This document shows, piece by piece, positions 10,155 to 19,089 of a DNA stretch of 64,000 nucleotides. Both the position numbers and the translations under genes were made by a program. The stretch comes from Gammaproteobacteria bacterium (GTDB lineage Bacteria; Pseudomonadota; Gammaproteobacteria; Steroidobacterales; GCA-2729495): NCBI GenBank assembly GCA_016874095.1, contig VGVH01000003.1:62001-126000 (forward strand), in the 5' to 3' direction. The notes beneath the pieces are model-generated. The model worked only from the letters and a program-made list of their open reading frames with translations, had not been told where the DNA came from and did no database searches. Within the stretch, counting starts at the first letter, position 1. Each line of letters begins with the position of its first letter.

Positions 10155-10894
10155 AGCGTATCGCGATCATCGGCGGAACCGGCTCACAGGTACTGCTGAA
10201 GGGACGGCGGCCGACCGCGTTGCCGCTCACCGAGGGCCGCTGGGGCCGCGCCTCCGCGGAACTGCTGCGGTGGGAGCAGGGCGCGCTGGAAGTCGTGTTC
10301 CTTGCCCGGCACGGTGGCAATGGCGGTATCGCGCCACACCGCGTGAACTATCGCGCGAACATCGACGCGTTGCGGGAAGTCGCACCGCAGGCTGTGATAG
10401 CCGTGAACGCCGTCGGCGGCATCACCTCGGCCGCACGCCCCGGGCGCATCGTCCTGCCGGACCAGTTGATCGATTACACCTGGGGTCGCGATCACACGTT
10501 CTTCGACGGGGAGGCTGCGCCCCTGCGGCACGTCGAGTTCGATCCGCCATTCGGACCCGTGCGCCAACAGCTCGCGGCGGCGGCGTCCAGCGCTGGAGTC
10601 GATGTACTCACCCGTGGAACCTATGGGTGTACGCAGGGACCGCGGCTGGAGACGGCAGCGGAAATCGATCGGCTGGCGCTCGACGGCTGTGACGTGGTCG
10701 GCATGACCGGCATGCCGGAGGCAGCGCTGGCCCGCGAGGCGGGGCTCGACTATGCGATCTGCGCGCTGGTGGTCAATCCGGCGGCCGGGCGCCTGTCCGG
10801 CAACGGGTCCATTCACGCTGAAATCAGCCGGCATCTCGATATCGCGGGTGCCGGATTGCAACGCCTGCTCGGCGCGTTTTGCAGCGAATTCTGA
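10151..10894 (+). CDS. mtnP: S-methyl-5'-thioinosine phosphorylase (MTAP/PNP family)
   Basis: This 247-residue purine-nucleoside phosphorylase family enzyme has the N-terminal loop IAIIGGTGSQVL, the phosphate-binding FLARHGGNGGIAPHRVNYR and VNAVGGI, and the sugar-binding GCDVVGMTGMPEAALAREAG. Where human MTAP carries Asp residues for 6-aminopurines, this protein reads ALVVNPAAGR. An Asn there is what 6-oxopurine-specific enzymes use, so methylthioinosine is the probable substrate, as for the Pseudomonas homologue next to nagZ. Specificity is inferred from that box and the context. The GTG start overlaps hpt (GTGA). Confidence 0.85.
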   Translation: MKRIAIIGGTGSQVLLKGRRPTALPLTEGRWGRASAELLRWEQGALEVVFLARHGGNGGIAPHRVNYRANIDALREVAPQAVIAVNAVGGITSAARPGRIVLPDQLIDYTWGRDHTFFDGEAAPLRHVEFDPPFGPVRQQLAAAASSAGVDVLTRGTYGCTQGPRLETAAEIDRLALDGCDVVGMTGMPEAALAREAGLDYAICALVVNPAAGRLSGNGSIHAEISRHLDIAGAGLQRLLGAFCSEF

Positions 10895-11052
10895 GAATCT
10901 GACTCGCGTTGTCACGCGGCGGTGACGGGCTTCACAGACCCGACTGATCGCTGCCCATAAGATCCCTGCTCGGTGGTTATGTCGCGCTGACACCATCGTC
11001 GCCTGCTGCCGATCCATGGACGTAATCCTAGTTAGATAACCTTTATAAGCCG

Positions 11053-11997
11053 ATGAAATATATTGATAAAAATATCCTCATCCAGGCTTTGGATCAGCTG
11101 CCTGTCGGTACCGTGCTGGTGGATGCCCGGCAGGAGCATTGGCCGGTCATCTACATGAATTCCATCATCGCTCAGCTCACTGGTCTTGATGCGCAGACGC
11201 TGCTCGGCTGCCCGTGGCAGGGGTTGCTGGCAGATCCCGCTGAACTCGACGCGCAACGGGAGCGCCTGCTCGGGAGCCCGACCCTCGTCGTTCGGCATCT
11301 CAAGCAACGCTGGCAGTCACGATCCGGGGAACCGGTCGACCTGACGCTGCAGGTATCGCCACTGTTTGCGCGACCCGGCCATCCTGCTTATTGGCTGATC
11401 AGCGTCGATATCGACCAACTGGCAGACGGATCGGGCGAGGATACTTTGCGGCTTGCGCTGCGTGATGCGCAGTTGCGACTACTCCATCTGGATCGCAGCG
11501 ATGCCATTACCGGGCTTGCCAGTCGCCAGGCGTTCCTGGAAGCCGTCCAGCGGCACTGGGCCATAGCGGGGCCCGAACAACGTCGCATCAGTGTGCTGGT
11601 ATTCCAGGTTGAAGCGCTCGAGCGATACCGGGAACTCTACGGGCGCCATGCTGCGGACTCCTGTCTGCGCAAGATAGGCCACGCCCTCAATGGCTCGCTG
11701 CGGCGGACCGGCGATGTTACTGCCCGTGTGGCTGACAACCGCTTTGCGGCGCTCGTCGGTGCAGCCGAGGAGCACCAGGCGCGGGGGTTCGCCGCGCAGA
11801 TCGCTCGCAAGGTGCGCGAGCTTGCCATCCATCACCCGCGATCCAGCGGCGGCCGATACGTATCCGTCAATATAGGGTTCGCCAGCGCGGTTCCGCCGTG
11901 GGGTGAGTCGGAGAATCATCTTCTGCAGCAGGCAGAAGCTGACGTCGCCAGCGGCGCGGGTGATCGCCGTGCCGACATGCAGGCGGGCCAGGGCTGA
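11053..11997 (+). CDS. PAS domain plus degenerate GGDEF domain protein
   Basis: This 314-residue soluble protein has an N-terminal PAS fold (about residues 8-120; ALDQLPVGTVLVDARQEHWP, then IYMNSIIAQLTGLD) and a GGDEF-type domain starting at DAITGLASRQAF (150-161). The cyclase signature is ruined: the position of GGDEF reads ADNRF (227-231). The usual acidic residue in the earlier D-x-D-x-F-K motif is replaced in VFQVEALERYRELYG. So it should not make c-di-GMP and more likely acts as a sensor, a binding protein or a partner. It stands alone, with 158 bases upstream and an AT-rich start region that lacks a clear Shine-Dalgarno sequence. It ends 12 bases from the convergent csiV. Confidence 0.8.
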   Translation: MKYIDKNILIQALDQLPVGTVLVDARQEHWPVIYMNSIIAQLTGLDAQTLLGCPWQGLLADPAELDAQRERLLGSPTLVVRHLKQRWQSRSGEPVDLTLQVSPLFARPGHPAYWLISVDIDQLADGSGEDTLRLALRDAQLRLLHLDRSDAITGLASRQAFLEAVQRHWAIAGPEQRRISVLVFQVEALERYRELYGRHAADSCLRKIGHALNGSLRRTGDVTARVADNRFAALVGAAEEHQARGFAAQIARKVRELAIHHPRSSGGRYVSVNIGFASAVPPWGESENHLLQQAEADVASGAGDRRADMQAGQG

Positions 11998-12009
11998 ACT
12001 GACCGGCGC

Positions 12010-12573
12010 TCAGGGTTCTGCTGAAACGGCGGCAGCAGGCCCGACGGTCAGGAGCAGGCCGACCGTCGGGCTGTCGAAATAGTGGAGGTCGCCGGCTCGC
12101 AGTCGTCGCTGCTGGCGCAGCACGCCACCTTCCTGATCCTGGAGCGCGACCCTCCCATACAGATAGCGTTCGCGGTACACCGTAATCTGACCCGCGAGCC
12201 CCGATTCCTGGAGCCGCTGCGGCAAGGCCGTGGGCAGCACTCTCTCGCCGGAGAGCAGTGGCTGGCGCCAGCCGCCGTGGTAAAGCAGCGTATAGCCGCC
12301 GCCCCGGCGTAACTCCGCGGCAGCGCCACCGAGTTGCAACGAGGACAGCGGCAGTTCCGGCCAGCTGTTGCCGGTGGAGTCGATGGCTGCGCGCATCGGT
12401 TCATTCCGTCGCTCGCTCGTGCTGCCCGCGATATCGGTTCGGCGGAATACGACGATCTCGATATCGCAGGCCTCTCCCGAGGCCGGGCTCTGCGCTGGCG
12501 CTGCGGCAAGCCAGACGAGACAGGCGAGTGCAGGCAGGCTGCGAAGGTGTCCGGTACTGACCATGGACCTCAT
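12010..12573 (-). CDS. csiV: CsiV-like peptidoglycan-binding periplasmic protein
   Basis: This 187-residue exported protein has a cleavable signal peptide (LRSLPALACLVWLAAAPAQS). The mature part starts CDIEIVVFRRTD, the short hydrophobic strand with which CsiV/DUF-type envelope proteins open (x-I-E-x-I-V-F). A second box is YTLLYHGGWRQPL. CsiV in Vibrio is a peptidoglycan-binding factor for the synthase LpoA, and homologues sit beside mfd in many gammaproteobacteria. Here the start overlaps the mfd stop by 4 bases. An ATG 9 bases further in would give the same signal peptide. The function is inferred from family and neighbour. Confidence 0.75.
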   Translation of the reverse strand: MRSMVSTGHLRSLPALACLVWLAAAPAQSPASGEACDIEIVVFRRTDIAGSTSERRNEPMRAAIDSTGNSWPELPLSSLQLGGAAAELRRGGGYTLLYHGGWRQPLLSGERVLPTALPQRLQESGLAGQITVYRERYLYGRVALQDQEGGVLRQQRRLRAGDLHYFDSPTVGLLLTVGPAAAVSAEP

Positions 12574-15500
12574 TGTGTCACGCCAGACGGTGATCGCTGC
12601 GCTGTCGCCTGCGGAGGCGCGCCAATGCGCGTCAGCAGTTCAGTTACCACCCGAATGCGGGTCAGCGGTGATTCCATCGGTGCGCGGAACAGCAGACGCT
12701 GACGCGGGTCCAGACGATAGTTTCTCGGATCCCTCTGGATCAGTGCGACGATCCGGGCGGGGTCCGCGGTGGTGCCTTTTGCGAACTCCAGGCTGCCACT
12801 GCCTGGTCCGGCCTTGATCCGGGCGATGCCCGCCTGCCGGGCTTGCAGCCGCAGGGCTGTCAACGCGAGCAGGTTCGCAGTGGCTTCAGGAAGATGTCCG
12901 AATCGGTCCTTGAGTTCCGCCCTCAGCGCGTCCAGGTCGGCATCGTGTCTGGCACTGGCTATGCGCTTGTACAGCACCAGGCGCAGATGCACGTCGGGGA
13001 GATACTCCTCGGGAAGAAATGCAGGGATGTGCAGGTCGACTTCGGCCGACAGGCTGTCGTCGCCCGCGGGATCCGGCTCCTGACCTGCGCGCAACGCCTG
13101 AACGGTCCGGGCAAGCATCTCGTTGTAAAGGGCAAAGCCGATTTCCTGGATCTGACCGCTCTGATCCTCGCCGAGCAACTCGCCGGCGCCGCGGATCTCC
13201 AGGTCATGGGTGGCCAGGACGAAGCCGGCGCCCAGGTCATCAAGTGCTTCGAGGGCCTCCAGGCGCTTGCGCGCGTCGCCCTGCAGGTTGTCCCTTGGCG
13301 GTGCGATGAGATAGGCGAACGCCTGGTGATGGGAGCGCCCGACGCGGCCGCGAAGCTGGTGTAGCTGGGCCAGCCCGAACTGCTCGGCGTGATCGATCAC
13401 GATCGTATTGGCGGTTGGGACGTCCAGGCCGCTTTCGATGATCGCCGTGCAGATCAGCAGATCGAAACGGCGATGGTAGAAATCGAGCATCACCCGCTCC
13501 AGATCACGCTCAGGCATCTGCCCGTGCGCGATGCCGATGCGCGCTTCCGGGACGATGGCCGCGACCTGCTCTGCTACGGAGGCGATGTCCTGCACGCGGT
13601 TGTGCACGAAATACACCTGGCCACTGCGTTTCAGTTCGCGCAGGCAGGCCTCCCGGATCAATTGTGCGGACCACGTGCTGACGAACGTCCTGATCGCCAG
13701 CCTCGAAGCGGGAGCTGTCGTGATCAGCGACAGTTCCCGGATGTTGCCGAGCGCCATGTTGAGCGTGCGGGGGATGGGCGTGGCGGTGAGCGTCAATACA
13801 TCAACTTCCGAGCGCAGGTTCTTCAGGCGCTCCTTGTCGCGCACCCCGAAGCGATGCTCTTCGTCGATGATGACCAGTCCCAGGTTCTTGAACCGCACGT
13901 CGGCCTGCAGGAGCCGGTGCGTGCCGACGACGATATCGACCTGTCCGTCGGCGGCCTTCTCGAGGACCGTGCGGTGCTCCTGCGGGCTGCGGAATCGTGA
14001 CAGGGATTCCACCCGCACCGGCCAGTCCGCAAAGCGATCGGCGAATGTCTGGTAGTGCTGCTGCGCCAGAAGGGTTGTCGGCACTAGCACCGCAACCTGC
14101 CGGCCGCTGGCGACAGCGGCGAAAGCGGCACGCAACGCTACCTCGGTCTTGCCGAAGCCGACATCGCCGCAGACCAGGCGGTCCATCGGCTGCTCGCTCG
14201 CGAGATCCGCAAGGACGTCATCGATGGCACGCGCCTGGTCATCGGTCAGGGCGAACGGGAAACCCGCGGCGAAAGCCTCGTACTGGGCTGGCTCGGCCCG
14301 CGCGATGTGGCCCTGCCGGGCGGCGCGGCGGGAGTACAGGTCGAGCAGCTCGGCGGCGATGTCGCGTATGCGCTCAGCAGCCCGTCGGCGCGCTTTTTGC
14401 CACTGGTCGGTCCCCAGGCGGTGCAGTGGCGCCTGCTCGGGGGCAGCGCCGGTGTATCGGGAGATCAGGTGAAGGCTGCTGACCGGCACATGGAGACGGT
14501 CCCCACCGGCGTATTCAAGCGTGACAAATTCGCCGGCGGCTCCATCGAGGTCAAGTTGCGTCAGCCCGACGTAACGACCGATTCCGTGCATCGTGTGCAC
14601 GACCGGTGCGCCGGCGCGCAGGTCGGTCAATTGCGCGATGACAGCTTCTGCATCCCGGCCCCTGCGGCGACGCGGGCGCGGTTTGAGCGGCTGGCCGAAG
14701 AGGTCCTGGTCGCCGAACACTGCGATTGCAGACTCCGGCAGCGCCATGCCCTGGCCTATGGGTGCATCGCACAAGCTGAATCGGGCCGCGCTGCCGAGGA
14801 ATCCTTGCCAGTCTGGCGAGGTTTGCGGCGCCTCACCTGCCTGACGCAGAGCGTCGGCGAGCCACTCCCGCCGACTGGCCGATTCAACGGCCAGCAGGAC
14901 ACGCTCCTTTCGCTCCAGCAGCGCCGCGACAAGTTCGCCGGCGCCGTCGTCCTGCCGGGAGACGCAGGGCAGCATCGGCGCCGGGGCGGCCGGCAGCGTC
15001 ACGACCGCTCGCTCGCCGGTCGCGGCCACTGGCGATCCGAGCAGGATGCGTGGCCAGGTGCGAAGCCTCTCCTGGTGCTCCTCCGGCGGCGCGTAAACCT
15101 CGGATGGGAGGAGCAGGGGTTGTTCGCGATCGTGCCCGAGCTGCTCGTGGCGTTCGACTACCTGGTGCCAGGCGCTGGCAAGCGCTGCCGTTACGTCACC
15201 GACCTCCACGACGAGCGCGGTCGGCGGCAGGTAGTCGCAGAACGTCGCCGTTGCGTCGAAAAACAGCGGCAGGTAGTTCTCGACACCGCCGGGCAAGCGT
15301 CCCTCGGAGACTTCGCGGTAAATGCGCGACGCGGCCGGATTGCCTTCGAATCGCCGCCGGTAGCGACGTCGAAACTCGCGAATGGAATCGGCATGCGTCG
15401 GAAATTCCCGCGCTTCAAGGGTGTCGACAGCTTCGATGGACTCCGCGGAAAGCTGGGTGTCCGGGTCGAAGCGCCGCAATGACACCACCTGCTCGTCGAG

Positions 15501-16064
15501 GAAGTCGACGCGCACCGGCTGGTCGTGGCCGGTCGGGAAGAAGTCGATGAGCGACCCGCGAACGGAGTAGTCCCCGGGAGCAGAGACCTGGGTTACCCGC
15601 CGGTAGCCGGCCTGTTCGAGCCGGTGGCGAAATCCGTCCAGGCCCAGCGGCTCGTCCCGCGAGATGCGCAGGGCGCCCTTGCGCAGATGTGCCAGTGGCG
15701 CCAGGCGTGGCAGCAGCGTCGGCGCAGCAGCCAGGAGCAGTCTTGCCGAGCCCGCCGCCAGGTTTCTCAGGACCGCCAGCCGTGTCGAAACCAGATCCTG
15801 GTGCGGGCTGAAGCTGTCGTACGGCAGAACTTCCAGGTCCGGAAGTATCGCGCAACCACCAGTTGCGCCCATGAAGAACCTGAGTTGCCCCTCGAGTTGC
15901 TCGGCTTCCGCGACTGTCGCCGTGATCGCGACAACGCAGCCTGCGCTGGCAGCGGCGACCTCCGCCAGTGCGAGGGCATTGGCGCATCCGGTCGCGCCGG
16001 ACCACGTTACCGACTTCCCGGGCGCTGGTGTCGTCGCGGTGCTGAAGATCGTGCGGCGCGCCAT
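12570..16064 (-). CDS. mfd: Transcription-repair coupling factor
   Basis: This 1164-residue ATP-dependent translocase pushes stalled RNA polymerase off DNA and recruits UvrA. In order: a UvrB-like N-terminal module (about 1-340), the RNA polymerase interaction domain (VHTMHGIGRYVGLTQL near 490), and RecG-like helicase motifs with Walker A GDVGFGKTEVALRAAF and the DEEH box VIIDEEHRFGVRDKERLK. The C-terminal relay/TRG region contains LNMALGNIRELSLI and HQLRGRVGRSHHQAFAYL. A D7 autoinhibitory domain ends the protein. Length is that of E. coli Mfd (1148). csiV follows with overlapping codons. A 10-bp inverted repeat lies just upstream. Confidence 0.98.
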   Translation of the reverse strand: MARRTIFSTATTPAPGKSVTWSGATGCANALALAEVAAASAGCVVAITATVAEAEQLEGQLRFFMGATGGCAILPDLEVLPYDSFSPHQDLVSTRLAVLRNLAAGSARLLLAAAPTLLPRLAPLAHLRKGALRISRDEPLGLDGFRHRLEQAGYRRVTQVSAPGDYSVRGSLIDFFPTGHDQPVRVDFLDEQVVSLRRFDPDTQLSAESIEAVDTLEAREFPTHADSIREFRRRYRRRFEGNPAASRIYREVSEGRLPGGVENYLPLFFDATATFCDYLPPTALVVEVGDVTAALASAWHQVVERHEQLGHDREQPLLLPSEVYAPPEEHQERLRTWPRILLGSPVAATGERAVVTLPAAPAPMLPCVSRQDDGAGELVAALLERKERVLLAVESASRREWLADALRQAGEAPQTSPDWQGFLGSAARFSLCDAPIGQGMALPESAIAVFGDQDLFGQPLKPRPRRRRGRDAEAVIAQLTDLRAGAPVVHTMHGIGRYVGLTQLDLDGAAGEFVTLEYAGGDRLHVPVSSLHLISRYTGAAPEQAPLHRLGTDQWQKARRRAAERIRDIAAELLDLYSRRAARQGHIARAEPAQYEAFAAGFPFALTDDQARAIDDVLADLASEQPMDRLVCGDVGFGKTEVALRAAFAAVASGRQVAVLVPTTLLAQQHYQTFADRFADWPVRVESLSRFRSPQEHRTVLEKAADGQVDIVVGTHRLLQADVRFKNLGLVIIDEEHRFGVRDKERLKNLRSEVDVLTLTATPIPRTLNMALGNIRELSLITTAPASRLAIRTFVSTWSAQLIREACLRELKRSGQVYFVHNRVQDIASVAEQVAAIVPEARIGIAHGQMPERDLERVMLDFYHRRFDLLICTAIIESGLDVPTANTIVIDHAEQFGLAQLHQLRGRVGRSHHQAFAYLIAPPRDNLQGDARKRLEALEALDDLGAGFVLATHDLEIRGAGELLGEDQSGQIQEIGFALYNEMLARTVQALRAGQEPDPAGDDSLSAEVDLHIPAFLPEEYLPDVHLRLVLYKRIASARHDADLDALRAELKDRFGHLPEATANLLALTALRLQARQAGIARIKAGPGSGSLEFAKGTTADPARIVALIQRDPRNYRLDPRQRLLFRAPMESPLTRIRVVTELLTRIGAPPQATAQRSPSGVTQ

Positions 16065-16073
16065 TCTCTGGCT

Positions 16074-16104
16074 CGGCTGTGGGGCGCGAATTATCCCACA
16101 GCCG
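16074..16104. repeat. Perfect 10-bp inverted repeat upstream of mfd
   Basis: The arms CGGCTGTGGG and CCCACAGCCG are exactly complementary and separated by 11 bases. The repeat ends 10 bases before the mfd start codon. On the mfd strand the spacer holds GATAAT, a possible -10 element. It could be an operator or an mRNA hairpin close to the ribosome-binding site; there is no T-tract, so it is not a convincing terminator for the small gene upstream. Confidence 0.7.
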
Positions 16105-16150
16105 TCACCGTCGCAGCGGTCACGAACCTGGCTTCAGTCCGCGCGACGAC

Positions 16151-16432
16151 TCAGGGCTTGCGCACGACGGCGTGGACGACGTGGTCGTACTCGAAGAAAA
16201 CGATGAAGCCGGGGTACGACCAGCGGGTGATGGGCGGCTGTCCGACAGCCGCATCGCGTGCAGCCGGCTCGCCCCAGCGTGACGTCACCTGCGCCATGCT
16301 GAGACCACGTCCGGGTCGTTCCGACGCCGTGGCGCGGGCCGACTGCATTTCCTCGATGATGAGCGTGTCGGCCCATGCCGGCGCGGACAGCGCAACCAGA
16401 GCCAGGAGTGCGAACAGGCAGGTCCGACGCAT
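16151..16432 (-). CDS. Small secreted protein of unknown function
   Basis: This 93-residue protein has a clear signal peptide (RRTCLFALLALVALSAPAWA, cleavage after AWA) and a mature part of about 70 residues. The mature part contains MAQVTSRWGEPAARD and ITRWSYPGFIVFFEYDHVVHAVV. The pattern G-x-P...ITRW-Y-P-x-F-x-V-F-F-E is reminiscent of very small SmpA/OmlA-like beta domains, but no lipobox is present. The ATG is preceded by GGAGGTTAACACG, a strong ribosome-binding site; an upstream in-frame ATG at 16516 would bury the signal peptide and is unlikely. It lies upstream of mfd on the same strand, separated by the inverted repeat. Function unknown. Confidence 0.75.
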   Translation of the reverse strand: MRRTCLFALLALVALSAPAWADTLIIEEMQSARATASERPGRGLSMAQVTSRWGEPAARDAAVGQPPITRWSYPGFIVFFEYDHVVHAVVRKP

Positions 16433-16463
16433 CGTGTTAACCTCCGCGGCTGTTATTAAGGTC

Positions 16464-16469
16464 AATATA
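16464..16469 (-). promoter_or_regulatory. Candidate extended -10 promoter for the small secreted protein
   Basis: On the minus strand the sequence reads TGCTATATT, an extended -10 (TGnTATATT), about 32 bases upstream of the start codon. No good -35 hexamer is present at the normal distance, which is acceptable for extended -10 promoters. Confidence 0.4.
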
Positions 16470-16563
16470 GCATCGCATTGAAAGGCAAAGTGCCGGGGCT
16501 GTCCTTGGAACCGCATAACATTTTTTGGCCCGCCCGACTTGGGCGGCAGCCGGGGCCGCGGCC

Positions 16564-17805
16564 ATGAAACGACCAGTCTCGGCTTGGGTTGGTCTGCGCT
16601 ATCTCCGGACCCAGCGGTCCAACCAGTTCGCCTCGTTCGTTACGATCGCGTCGGTGATCGGCGTGGCGCTCGGTGTTGCGGCACTGATCGTCGTCCTGTC
16701 GGTCATGAACGGATTCGAGAACGAGCTGCGCCAGCGGCTGACCAGCATCACCGGCCATGCATGGGTATCGCAGCCGGGCGGCGTTGCCGACTGGCGGCGA
16801 CTGCGGGACAGCGCCCTCGCCGAGCCGGGCATCGAAGCCGCATCGCCGGTGATCGAGATCGAAGCCATATTGGCCCGGGGTCCGGGCGTCGCGGGCGCTT
16901 TGCTGACGGGGGCGCTGCCGGACCTGGAGGCGCCTGATTCGCCACTGCGTGCAGGTATCCGCGAGGGTTCGCTCGACTCACTTGTCCCGGGCAGCCGTGC
17001 GATCCTGCTCGGTGATTCACTGGCCGCCCGGCTGGGGGTGCGCACGGGCGATACGCTCAATGTGCTGGTGCCGACCAGGACCGCCGGCAGGGGTCTCCAG
17101 TCCCGGCTGTGGCAGTTCACTGTGGTTGGCCTTTTCGAGCTGGGTGTCAAGGACCACGACGGCTTGCGCGCGCTCTTGCACCTGCGTGACGCCGCCGATC
17201 TGGCGGGCATGGGCGATCGCGTCGCCGGCCTGCGTCTTACCACAACCGATATCTTCGACGCGCCGGGCCTCGCGCGGTCATGGGCCGCGCGACAGCCGAC
17301 GCCGCCCGAAGTGCGCGACTGGACGGAGGATCATGCAACCTACTTCCGCGCAGTCCAGATCGAGAAGCTGATGATGATGCTGCTGCTGTCGCTGATCATC
17401 GCGGTGGCGGCGTTCAATATCGTCGCAACGCTCGTGATGGTTGTGACCGACAAACGGGGCAGTATCGCGATACTGCGCACTCTCGGCTGCTCCCGCGGCG
17501 CGATCATCCGGATATTCGCCGTACAGGGGCTGGCGATAGGCTGGCTGGGGGTGGCCGCCGGCGTTGCAAGCGGCGTACTGCTGGCGCTCAACATCGGCAC
17601 GGTTGCGCCCTGGCTGGAGGCCGTATTCGGATTCCAGTTCATGCCGGGCGACGTGTACTACATGACCGCGCTGCCGTCGGAGCTGCGCTGGATGGACGTC
17701 GCCACGATCGGCGTGCTCGCCCTGGTTCTCACGGGGTTCGCAACGATTTACCCGGCCAGCCGGGCCGCGGTCGTGGCGCCAGCCGAAGTACTGCGGTACG
17801 AGTGA
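16564..17805 (+). CDS. lolC: Lipoprotein-releasing ABC transporter permease (LolC type)
   Basis: This 413-residue inner-membrane subunit of the LolCDE complex extracts outer-membrane lipoproteins for LolA. It has the MacB/FtsX-type topology: one N-terminal transmembrane helix (about 25-50, VIGVALGVAALIVVLSVMNG), a large periplasmic domain, and three C-terminal helices (about 275-400). The N-terminal box VGLRYLRTQRSNQFASFVT is characteristic of LolC/E. The ATG is preferred over a TTG at 16525. A second permease and the ATPase follow, so the order here is C-E-D rather than the C-D-E order of E. coli. Whether it is LolC or LolE by function cannot be decided by eye. Confidence 0.9.
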   Translation: MKRPVSAWVGLRYLRTQRSNQFASFVTIASVIGVALGVAALIVVLSVMNGFENELRQRLTSITGHAWVSQPGGVADWRRLRDSALAEPGIEAASPVIEIEAILARGPGVAGALLTGALPDLEAPDSPLRAGIREGSLDSLVPGSRAILLGDSLAARLGVRTGDTLNVLVPTRTAGRGLQSRLWQFTVVGLFELGVKDHDGLRALLHLRDAADLAGMGDRVAGLRLTTTDIFDAPGLARSWAARQPTPPEVRDWTEDHATYFRAVQIEKLMMMLLLSLIIAVAAFNIVATLVMVVTDKRGSIAILRTLGCSRGAIIRIFAVQGLAIGWLGVAAGVASGVLLALNIGTVAPWLEAVFGFQFMPGDVYYMTALPSELRWMDVATIGVLALVLTGFATIYPASRAAVVAPAEVLRYE

Positions 17806-17818
17806 GCTCCAGAGATTC

Positions 17819-19066
17819 ATGATCCGGCCCTACGAGATCGCTATTGCGTTTCGCTACCTCCGCTCGAAGGCGCGGAATCGGTTCGTGTCCTTCATATCGC
17901 TGATATCGGTTGCAGGAATCGCCGTAGCTGTCGCGGTGCTTATTGCGGTGCTTTCTGCCATGAACGGCTTCGAGTACGAAGTCAGGGACCGCATTCTGGG
18001 AGTGCTTGCGCACGGTACCGTGACGGGGTTGGACGGACGCATCGGTGACTGGCGGGAACTCGAGGCCATTGCGGCGGCCGACCCGGAGGTAGTGGCTACG
18101 GCTCCGTTCGTGCGCGGGGAAGCAATGCTGGTCGGCGCGTCGGCGATCAAGGGGGTGGAAGTCCGGGGGATTGATCCTGCCGCCGAACTTGCGACCACGA
18201 GTGTCGCGCAGATACTGCGGGAAGGTGATTTCGGTGCCCTCCATGCCGGCGGCTACCGCGTCGTGATCGGGCGTGCCCTCGCTCGCACCCTGGACGTTTC
18301 GTTGGGCGACGGCGTGATATTGCTCGTTCCCGAGGGCATGGCTACGCCGGCGGGCGTGGTGCCCCGCATGCGTCGCTTCGAGGTCGTCGGGATCTTCGAT
18401 GCCGGCATGTACGAATATGATGGCAGTCTGGCTTTCATCCATCGCGCCGATGCGGCCAGGCTGTTCCGCTTCGGTGAGGCGGTGAGCGGCGTTCGCTTCG
18501 CGTTCACTGATCCGAATCTGGCGCCGGAAGCGGTGGTTCGGGTGGCAAGGGCGTACGGCGGCGGTGTCTACGTCAGCGACTGGACCCGCGAGCACCAGAA
18601 TTTCTTCCGGTCCATCCAGCTGACACGATCGATCATGTTCGTGATCCTGATGCTCGTGGTCGGTGTGGCCGCGTTCAATATCGTTTCCACCCTGGTCATG
18701 GTCGTGCGGGAGAAGCGGGCGGAAACAGCGATCCTGCGAACGCTTGGCGCCTCGCCTTCATCGATCGTCGGGATCTTCATGTCGCAGGGCGCGGCCATCG
18801 GCTTGCTCGGCACTGTAATCGGCGTCGCGGCCGGGGTTGCGCTGGCGGTGAATCTCGATGTGATCGTCGGTGCCCTGGAAGGCGCGATGGGAATAAAGTT
18901 TCTTGCGCCTGACATCTACTTCATCAGCGACTTCCCGACGCGGCTGATGTGGTCGGATGTAGCCATCATCGCGATGATCACCCTAGCGTTGACGCTGGCG
19001 TCAACGATATATCCGGCCTGGCGCGGCGCTGCGCAGGCGCCTGCTGAAGCCTTGCGCTATCACTGA
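17819..19066 (+). CDS. lolE: Lipoprotein-releasing ABC transporter permease (LolE type)
   Basis: This 415-residue paralogue of the preceding gene has the same four-helix layout and the N-terminal box IAIFRYLRSKARNRF-like (read here as EIAIAFRYLRSKARNRF). SAMNGFEYEVRDRILG mirrors SVMNGFENELRQRLTS of the first permease. The cytoplasmic coupling region VVREKRAETAILRTLGASPS mates with the ATPase. It starts 13 bases after lolC and ends 23 bases before lolD. Together the three genes should form the complete lipoprotein exporter; lolA is about 38 kb away in this window. Naming of C versus E is by position. Confidence 0.88.
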   Translation: MIRPYEIAIAFRYLRSKARNRFVSFISLISVAGIAVAVAVLIAVLSAMNGFEYEVRDRILGVLAHGTVTGLDGRIGDWRELEAIAAADPEVVATAPFVRGEAMLVGASAIKGVEVRGIDPAAELATTSVAQILREGDFGALHAGGYRVVIGRALARTLDVSLGDGVILLVPEGMATPAGVVPRMRRFEVVGIFDAGMYEYDGSLAFIHRADAARLFRFGEAVSGVRFAFTDPNLAPEAVVRVARAYGGGVYVSDWTREHQNFFRSIQLTRSIMFVILMLVVGVAAFNIVSTLVMVVREKRAETAILRTLGASPSSIVGIFMSQGAAIGLLGTVIGVAAGVALAVNLDVIVGALEGAMGIKFLAPDIYFISDFPTRLMWSDVAIIAMITLALTLASTIYPAWRGAAQAPAEALRYH

Positions 19067-19089
19067 CGACATGACCGCGGGACTCGACC

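Noticed and set aside
16564..19066. Recent duplication of a permease gene.
   Set aside because: The two are the standard LolC/LolE paralogues with only modest similarity.
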